The position numbers and the translations under genes were made by a program. Positions 5,750 through 9,936 of a DNA stretch of 9,936 bases are shown piece by piece. The stretch is from DASZZV01 sp035544835 (GTDB taxonomy: Bacteria > Acidobacteriota > Thermoanaerobaculia > Gp7-AA8), in contig DASZZV010000428.1 of NCBI GenBank assembly GCA_035544835.1, positions 1 through 9,936 of the forward strand. Direction: 5' to 3'. The notes below the pieces were generated by a model. The model searched no databases and had not been told where the DNA came from. It saw only the letters and a list, made by a program, of their open reading frames with translations. Positions within the stretch are counted from its first letter, which is position 1. Each line of letters opens with the position of its first letter.

Positions 5750-6901
5750 TCAGAACCACAACCGCACTCCGATCGTCGTAGCGCGACGAACCTGAATGTA
5801 GGACAGCTCGCTACCGGTCCCTCCGAAGAACTCGGTGTCGATGAGGTATGCGCTGACGCTCTGCCGGAGTTTCAGAGTGGCCATCCCGCGAACGAGGCCC
5901 GAGCCGTCGCCAAGGTTGATGATGGAAACGACCTCCCAATCGATTCCGGTCCCGCCTTGCGGAATGGCCAGTCTCACAAAGGCGTACTCACGTCCCATTT
6001 TCAAGGGCTGATAGGAATGGTTGGCGGCCAGGAGCGATGCGGCGTCGTTCTTCGTCGCTACGTTCTGGAACTGCTCCCACTCCGCCGGGCTCAGCCCCTC
6101 GCCGCTGTGGAAAACCTCGACGACCATGTTGGTGCCGTTCCGAAACGTGAACTGTCCGCCTGCCACTGCCGACACGACTGCTCCATCACGTTCCGTCGAC
6201 GCAGAGTCGCTTCGCGCCACCTCGCCGTGAAGCTCGAGAGCGTCACCGAAGACTCTGGCCACACTCACTCCTGCACGCGTCCCTCTCTCGTTGTGAAACA
6301 GATGGAGCGAAATGTCGGTACCGCGAACCAATCGGTAGGCGCGCGCGGCCGTGGCGCCGCCTCGCAGACCGTAAAGAGAAATGTTCGTACCCTTTACGAA
6401 GAGGTCGGCACGAACCATGTCGAGGCCGCGGTTGGAAGAGCGGCGGTCGGATGGATCGGAAGGATTTTTCCGCGGACTGACGAACCCGGTCGGGTTCCAT
6501 GCGTATCCGGTTCCCCATCTATCAATGATGCGGCCGGCGGAGAGGTCGAGCCACGACGTCACGCTTCGCTGCAACAACGCCTCCCCCACTTCCACCCGGC
6601 TCCCGGCTCGCTCGGTACCATCCGTCCGGACCTTGATCCGCGCCTTCCACTTCCTACTCTTCGGAACCTGCTCCATGAATATCGAGGCATCGCCACTGGC
6701 GGTCCGATAGTGAACACCGCCAACGTTTCCCGGATTGAGAGAGGAACGCTCGTTGGCCGGAGTCAGCAGCGACTCGGCACCGGCCGAGCCGAAGATGCGG
6801 AATCCTTCATTGTTGGCATGGGCCGGCGTCGCCGAGCCGCCCAGAGCGACGACCAGTCCGACGGCCGCCCCGACCACCGCAATGGTTCGACCGATCACCA
6901 T
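5750..6901 (-). CDS. outer-membrane beta-barrel protein of the Lol-like cluster
   Basis: A 383-residue exported protein. A signal peptide covers 1-29 (positively charged start, hydrophobic core GAAVGLVVAL, cleavage after AHA at 27-29). The rest alternates polar and hydrophobic residues in strand-length pieces (ASIFMEQVP, WLDLSAGRI, ISLYGLRGG, YAFVRLAI) and ends in VRLWF, the aromatic C-terminal signature of BAM-assembled barrels. The most distinctive stretch is GRIIDRWGTGYAWNP (123-137) followed by RKNPSDPSDR, reminiscent of DUF1302 or alginate-export-type porins. The family assignment is tentative. Its start overlaps the LolA-like gene's stop by 7 nt (ATGGTGA), and it has only a weak ribosome-binding site of its own, so translational coupling is likely. 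It would act as the outer-membrane end of the transport route. It is the last gene of the four-gene block before the repeats. Confidence 0.8.
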   Translation of the reverse strand: MVIGRTIAVVGAAVGLVVALGGSATPAHANNEGFRIFGSAGAESLLTPANERSSLNPGNVGGVHYRTASGDASIFMEQVPKSRKWKARIKVRTDGTERAGSRVEVGEALLQRSVTSWLDLSAGRIIDRWGTGYAWNPTGFVSPRKNPSDPSDRRSSNRGLDMVRADLFVKGTNISLYGLRGGATAARAYRLVRGTDISLHLFHNERGTRAGVSVARVFGDALELHGEVARSDSASTERDGAVVSAVAGGQFTFRNGTNMVVEVFHSGEGLSPAEWEQFQNVATKNDAASLLAANHSYQPLKMGREYAFVRLAIPQGGTGIDWEVVSIINLGDGSGLVRGMATLKLRQSVSAYLIDTEFFGGTGSELSYIQVRRATTIGVRLWF

Positions 6902-7620
6902 TTGCCGAGACTGTCCCGCGTGAAGAGCTTGTCGGCGTTGTCGCGCGCCGACAGGTTGGAGTAGCGCATGAGGGTCCGCTCGCCGGGACGAATCAGGTCA
7001 TCGATCTCGACCAGAGTCAGCATCCGTCGGCCGCTCATCTGCCCGTACTCACGATAGAGAGCCCGCTTGATCAACTTCCCGGAGGCGACGTAAAAGTCGG
7101 CGCGGAGAGGCTCGCTCGAGGCGCGGTTCACCCACAGCCGTACTCGGTCGTAGGCGATTCCGGAGCTCTTCGCCTTCAGATCGAGCACCCACGCAGGAAC
7201 ACCATCCAGGACCTCCTCGGTGACAGACACTGGTGTGTAATCAACGGTGAAGGCGGTTCGCGCAACATCGCCGTTCGAAGCCTGGCCCATCAGACGCTGC
7301 AGCGGGGAGATGCGAATCGGGCGACTGGCCGAGGGAAGATAGATCCACATCCCGTCACGCAGCATCAGGAGGAATTTTCCCTTCTCGCCCTCCGGCGCGG
7401 TGAACTCCACGAGGCTTTTGTCGGCGTCCTTCCCGAGGACACGAAAGCGCGAGGTCTGCGACTTTGCTCCGCTCAGACTGGTCAGCTCGACATCGACCGA
7501 GAAGCTGTTCAGCGGGTTCCTGTTCTGATCGACGCGCCGCAGAATCGCGGCGGCGTCGTCAGCGTACAGAGACAGCGATAGGGAGGCGACCATCGTCGCC
7601 AGAACCAGCATTCGTTTCAT
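6895..7620 (-). CDS. LolA-like periplasmic outer-membrane lipoprotein-sorting protein
   Basis: A 241-residue secreted protein with an N-terminal signal peptide (1-20, cleavage after LYA). The mature part matches the LolA-like/COG2834 (PF17131-type) fold. It opens with a helix AAAILRRVDQNRNPLNSF, then RFRVLGKDADKSLVEFTAPEGEKGKFLLML (58-87), the hallmark GMWIYLPSASRPIRISPLQRLMG (90-112), and the C-terminal VRLWVNRASSEPLRADFY strand pair. LolA-fold proteins carry hydrophobic cargo in an open barrel between the two membranes. This relative normally occurs beside FtsX-type or RND permeases rather than as the housekeeping LolA. The gene begins 9 nt after the permease stop, and its Shine-Dalgarno GAGGTG overlaps that stop codon. 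It probably takes substrate from the permease and passes it to the adjacent barrel protein. Cargo is unknown. Confidence 0.9.
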   Translation of the reverse strand: MKRMLVLATMVASLSLSLYADDAAAILRRVDQNRNPLNSFSVDVELTSLSGAKSQTSRFRVLGKDADKSLVEFTAPEGEKGKFLLMLRDGMWIYLPSASRPIRISPLQRLMGQASNGDVARTAFTVDYTPVSVTEEVLDGVPAWVLDLKAKSSGIAYDRVRLWVNRASSEPLRADFYVASGKLIKRALYREYGQMSGRRMLTLVEIDDLIRPGERTLMRYSNLSARDNADKLFTRDSLGKW

Positions 7621-7629
7621 CGATACACC

Positions 7630-8844
7630 TCAGATGTGGCCGAGGGCGTCGACGATCTTGAGTCGCGAAGCCCGCAGCGCCGGAAGGAGGGAAGAGAGCG
7701 TTGCCGTGACGATGGAGATCATCAGGGAGGTGATGAGCACGGCCGGTTGGAGAAGAATCTGAAGACGATATCCGACCGTGTAGCCCGGGGGCGGAGGCAA
7801 CATCACGTTGCCGTGATTGATCAGTTGCGCCAGCATCGCGCCAATGGTGAGTCCGAGCACACCGCCGACCAGGCCGATGATCAGCCCCTCGACCAGGAAC
7901 ATCCGCCAGACCCGCCATCTCGTGGTGCCAATGGCCATGAGTGTTCCGATCTCCCGGATGCGCTCAAAGATCGACATCATCATGGTGTTGGCCACGCTGA
8001 AGATGACGATGCCGAAGACGACCATGCCGAGAAAGCCGAAGATGCCGTTATAGAGAAGGACGACCTGGTGATAGAAGGTGGCCAGCTCCGACCAATCCTT
8101 CGATTCCAGCTGCCAGTGGTGCGCGGTAAAGAGCTTCCCTAGATCACGCTGCACCGCCGCGGTATCGTCGGTCTCCTTCAGAAAGACCAGCAGCTTCTCG
8201 ACCTTCCTGGTCTGCAGAAGCGATTGCGCGCCGTCAATCGGCATCCGGATCGCTCGATCGTCGTACTCTTTGACACCGCTGGAGAAGATGCCAGCCACGC
8301 GAACATCCATGGCGTTGAGTGATCCGCTGACGGTGGTCGTCATGATGGTGAGGTAATCACCGGGTTTTGCGTGCATTGATGTGGCGAGACCGCGCCCGAG
8401 CAAAACGGCATCCATCTCACCGTCGGGGAGGTCCTTGCCGGCGACGAGGGTCTGCCCCCGCATGGCCCGCGTTTTCGACGGCTCGACGCCGGTGGCCATG
8501 AAGGTCTCGGACTTGTCGCCATTGCTGACGAGGCCCATCAGCGTGAGCTGAGTCGTGGTCATCATTACGCGGGGATCGCGCTCGATGGCCTGACGGATTT
8601 CGGCGGCGTTCTCGAGACCGAACTCGAGAGGCTTCGGGCTCTCCGCCTTCGCAAATCCGGCGCGGAAGATCTGTAGATGTCCGAGGCGGCCGCGGATTGT
8701 GCTCTCGCGCAGGTTGCGGAAAGTCACGGCCTTGTAGCCGCCGAACAGGATGAGAGCGACGGCGCCGAAGGCGATGACGAGCAGCGTCATAGCGGAGCGG
8801 CGGCTGTTTCTGAATACGTTGCGAAGGGCGACCATGATGAACAT
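7630..8844 (-). CDS. FtsX/MacB-type ABC transporter permease
   Basis: About 404 residues from the preferred start. The topology is that of the type VII (MacB/LolC/LolE) permeases. One transmembrane helix near the N-terminus (about 19-38, AMTLLVIAFGAVALILFGGY) is followed by a large periplasmic domain (about 40-262). Three C-terminal helices then form the FtsX domain (about 265-287, 316-340 and 367-388). The coupling segment FERIREIGTLMAIGTTRWRV (293-312) contacts the ATPase. This class transmits ATP-driven movement to the periplasm rather than forming a classical channel. Only one permease gene is present, so a homodimer is likely. AGGAG directly abuts an ATG at 8850. The ATG at 8844 sits a normal 6 nt from it and is preferred. 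The ATPase gene ends 15-21 nt upstream, and the LolA-like gene follows 9 nt downstream. Confidence 0.93.
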   Translation of the reverse strand: MFIMVALRNVFRNSRRSAMTLLVIAFGAVALILFGGYKAVTFRNLRESTIRGRLGHLQIFRAGFAKAESPKPLEFGLENAAEIRQAIERDPRVMMTTTQLTLMGLVSNGDKSETFMATGVEPSKTRAMRGQTLVAGKDLPDGEMDAVLLGRGLATSMHAKPGDYLTIMTTTVSGSLNAMDVRVAGIFSSGVKEYDDRAIRMPIDGAQSLLQTRKVEKLLVFLKETDDTAAVQRDLGKLFTAHHWQLESKDWSELATFYHQVVLLYNGIFGFLGMVVFGIVIFSVANTMMMSIFERIREIGTLMAIGTTRWRVWRMFLVEGLIIGLVGGVLGLTIGAMLAQLINHGNVMLPPPPGYTVGYRLQILLQPAVLITSLMISIVTATLSSLLPALRASRLKIVDALGHI

Positions 8845-8865
8845 CGACATCTCCTGACGGGCGCT

Positions 8866-9582
8866 TTAAACAGCGGCCCGGATCGACTGCAAGTTGGGGT
8901 GATCGGAAACGACTCGGCCGTCTTGGATCTGGATCTGGCGTCGTGCCCGGGCGATCAGCGAGGGATCGTGAGTCGCGAAAACGAAGGTGCAGGAACTGGT
9001 CGTGTTGATATCGGCCAGAAGATCGAGGATCCGCGCCCCGGTCTCGGAATCGAGGTTGGCGGTCGGCTCGTCAGCGAGGACCAGCTTGGGCTCCCCCACC
9101 ATGGCCCTGGCGATGGCCACACGCTGCCGCTGGCCTCCCGACATCTGGTCGGGCCGCTGTCTGCTCTGCGCCGTGAGGCCAACGCGGTCGAGCCACTGCT
9201 CGACGCGCTGGCGCCGCTCGCGACGTCCGACCTTGCGGAGCAGCAGCGGATACTCCACGTTCTCAAAAGCCGTCAGCACCGGTACGAGGTTGAAGCTCTG
9301 AAAGATAAAACCGAGGGTCTCGCGTCGAAGCGTTGCCAGACGGTGGAGCGGGACCGCCGTGACGTCGACGTCATCGATGGTCACCGATCCACGGTCGGGC
9401 TTGTCGATGCAGCCGATGAGATTCAACAGTGTGGTCTTCCCGCTCCCGGAGGGGCCGGCCAGAGCCACGAAGTCGCCGCGATGAATGTCGACGTCGACAT
9501 CATGAAGCGCCGGAACCCGGACGCTTCCCATCCGATAGGTCTTCGCGATGTCGCGAACCCGCAGTAATGAGCTTTGTGTCAT
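8866..9582 (-). CDS. ABC transporter ATP-binding protein (LolD/MacB-type)
   Basis: A 238-residue cytosolic ATPase that powers the adjacent FtsX-type permease. All nucleotide-binding motifs are present: Walker A GPSGSGKT (43-50), Q-loop Gln95 in FIFQSFNLVPVLTAFENVEYPL, signature MSGGQ (147-151, Met in place of the usual Leu), Walker B LVLADEP (167-173), D-loop NLDSETG, and switch His205. The 'FQSFNLVPVLTAFENVEYPL' stretch is characteristic of the LolD/MacB/FtsE subgroup. An in-frame open stretch reaches upstream to 9855, but it runs through intergenic hairpins and a tandem repeat. The true start is placed at 9582 because AAGGAG lies 6 nt upstream of this ATG. Another ATG at 9588 directly abuts the Shine-Dalgarno. 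It is the first gene of the four-gene block, and the region in front of it carries a palindrome that may be an operator. Confidence 0.95.
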   Translation of the reverse strand: MTQSSLLRVRDIAKTYRMGSVRVPALHDVDVDIHRGDFVALAGPSGSGKTTLLNLIGCIDKPDRGSVTIDDVDVTAVPLHRLATLRRETLGFIFQSFNLVPVLTAFENVEYPLLLRKVGRRERRQRVEQWLDRVGLTAQSRQRPDQMSGGQRQRVAIARAMVGEPKLVLADEPTANLDSETGARILDLLADINTTSSCTFVFATHDPSLIARARRQIQIQDGRVVSDHPNLQSIRAAV

Positions 9583-9622
9583 GAACATCTCCTTGACCAG
9601 CAATCTAAGTGGCTTGGGAGCT

Positions 9623-9636
9623 CGGCACATGTGCCG
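9623..9636. promoter_or_regulatory. 14-bp perfect palindrome, candidate operator
   Basis: CGGCACATGTGCCG is a perfect 14-bp palindrome centred about 48 nt upstream of the ATPase start codon. That is a usual position for a dimeric regulator's site over or near a promoter. It is flanked by a direct repeat of GGAGGTCC with 12-bp spacing (9636-9643, 9648-9655). The response regulator encoded downstream is one possible ligand, which is a guess. Confidence 0.4.
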
Positions 9637-9686
9637 GAGGTCCGGTGGGAGGTCCATGACTTTCGGCAGGGGGCGGGCCGAGGCGG

Positions 9687-9726
9687 AATTGAAAATTGAA
9701 AATTGAAAATTGAAAAATTTGAAAAG
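9687..9726. repeat. AATTGAA heptanucleotide tandem repeat
   Basis: Four exact tandem copies of AATTGAA occupy 9687-9714, followed by a degenerate AAATTTGAAAAG to 9726. The 40-bp tract is strongly AT-rich in an otherwise GC-rich window. It could be a slippage-prone simple repeat or an UP-element-like or bent tract upstream of the transport-cluster promoter. Confidence 0.85.
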
Positions 9727-9748
9727 ACACGACGCCGTAAGCGAGCAA

Positions 9749-9858
9749 CCCCTCTCCCTCGGGGAGAGGGGCGCACCGGGCGGAGCCCGGTGTGTCGGTG
9801 TGTGAGGCCCGGAGGGCCGCAGAGCTGGTAGCCAGTGGTGAGCGAAGCGAACCACTGG
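9749..9858. repeat. array of four perfect hairpins
   Basis: Four adjacent inverted repeats follow each other. The first is CCCCTCTCCC / GGGAGAGGGG with a 3-nt loop (9749-9771). The second is CACCGGGC-GGA-GCCCGGTG (9774-9792). The third is GGCCC-GGA-GGGCC (9806-9818). The fourth is CCAGTGGT / ACCACTGG with an 11-nt loop (9832-9858). Such clusters are typical of compound dispersed intergenic repeats. None is followed by a T-run on either strand, so terminator function is not supported. The second and third share the loop GGA. Confidence 0.7.
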
Positions 9859-9898
9859 AAGACGTCACGAATCAATCATTTGCTTGAAGTTTCACCGA

Positions 9899-9912
9899 GC
9901 CCCGGCAGGGGC
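9899..9912. repeat. REP-like hairpin
   Basis: GCCCC-GGCA-GGGGC is a 5-bp GC hairpin near the window end. It resembles REP-type palindromes dispersed in several soil phyla. The sequence continues past the window, so the extent of the repeat cannot be judged. Confidence 0.4.
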
Positions 9913-9936
9913 GAAAGCCGCCACCGGATGCCTCGA

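Larger units (their letters stand above)
9583..9936. other. intergenic region upstream of the transport cluster
   Basis: This 354-bp region has no credible gene. Reading from the ATPase start outwards, it holds the ribosome-binding site, a 14-bp palindrome, an 8-bp direct repeat (GGAGGTCC at 9636-9643 and 9648-9655), an AT-rich heptamer tandem, and a row of perfect hairpins. The promoter of the transport cluster should be here, but I cannot pick a convincing -35/-10 pair. TTAGAT at 9602-9607 on the minus strand is only a weak -10 candidate. Confidence 0.6.

Noticed and set aside
5385..5759. Minus-strand ORFs of 100-124 codons across the double repeat, with a repeated Cys/His-rich peptide
   Set aside because: The repeated peptide arises because the two repeat copies are 180 bp apart, a multiple of three. 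Several frames on both strands are equally open. There is no ribosome-binding site and no independent coding signal.
8805..8822. A third partial copy of the repeat linker (TTTCTGAATACGTT) in the permease gene
   Set aside because: The likeness to TTTCTGTGAATACGTT is short, with a 2-nt gap, and lies in the conserved permease N-terminal coding sequence (NVFRNSRR). No other part of the element is present, so it is coincidence.
8677..9567. A 296-codon plus-strand ORF opposite the permease and ATPase genes
   Set aside because: It is antisense to the conserved Walker A, signature and Walker B coding sequence, and has no recognisable domain. It is a by-product of GC-rich codon use.
9583..9855. A 91-codon N-terminal extension of the ABC ATPase
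   Set aside because: The extension translates hairpins and the AATTGAA tandem (FKFFNFQFSIFN) and has no domain character. AAGGAG correctly positions the ATG at 9582.

Overview
The window is GC-rich, densely packed and mostly transcribed from the minus strand. Eight protein genes are supported, plus several intergenic repeat blocks. The mix (a Uma2-family endonuclease gene, LuxR-type two-component genes, a LolA-like/ABC envelope cluster, and short dispersed repeats of the 'GCTCGGGATGACA' and 'GGCACAGGC...GCCTGTGCC' kind) suggests a Gram-negative, diderm soil or sediment bacterium, perhaps Acidobacteriota or a related phylum. That placement is inference from style; there is no rRNA or marker gene here.

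Layout, left to right. 1-247: intergenic, with two copies of a 13-bp repeat. 248-2284 (-): a GAF-PAS-PAS sensor protein whose C-terminal histidine-kinase region has kept its shape but lost its key residues. 2384-2965 (+): Uma2-family PD-(D/E)XK protein. 3011-3048: a possible 3' remnant of a tRNA. 3100-3543 (-): small coiled-coil protein. 3648-4289 and 4286-5392 (-): a NarL/DesR-type response regulator and its membrane HisKA_3 (DesK-like) kinase, overlapping by 4 nt. 5407-5704: two direct copies of a palindromic, MITE/REP-like element. 5750-9582 (-): four tightly coupled genes for an outer-membrane beta-barrel, a LolA-like periplasmic protein, an FtsX/MacB-type permease and an ABC ATPase. 9583-9936: intergenic, with a 14-bp palindrome close to the ATPase start, a heptanucleotide tandem repeat and a run of perfect hairpins.

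The four-gene cluster is the main functional unit. Read in transcription order, it runs from inside to outside: cytosolic ATPase, inner-membrane permease, periplasmic carrier, outer-membrane barrel. This resembles a dedicated Lol-like route for moving a lipid, lipoprotein or hydrophobic substrate across the envelope. The substrate cannot be read from sequence. The kinase/regulator pair follows on the same strand and is a plausible regulator of the cluster, but the double repeat element sits between them and directly in front of the kinase start codon.

The points most worth a second look are the degenerate kinase, the ABC-FtsX-LolA-barrel cluster with its downstream two-component pair, and the palindromic repeat, whose two internal hairpin loops are complementary to each other.
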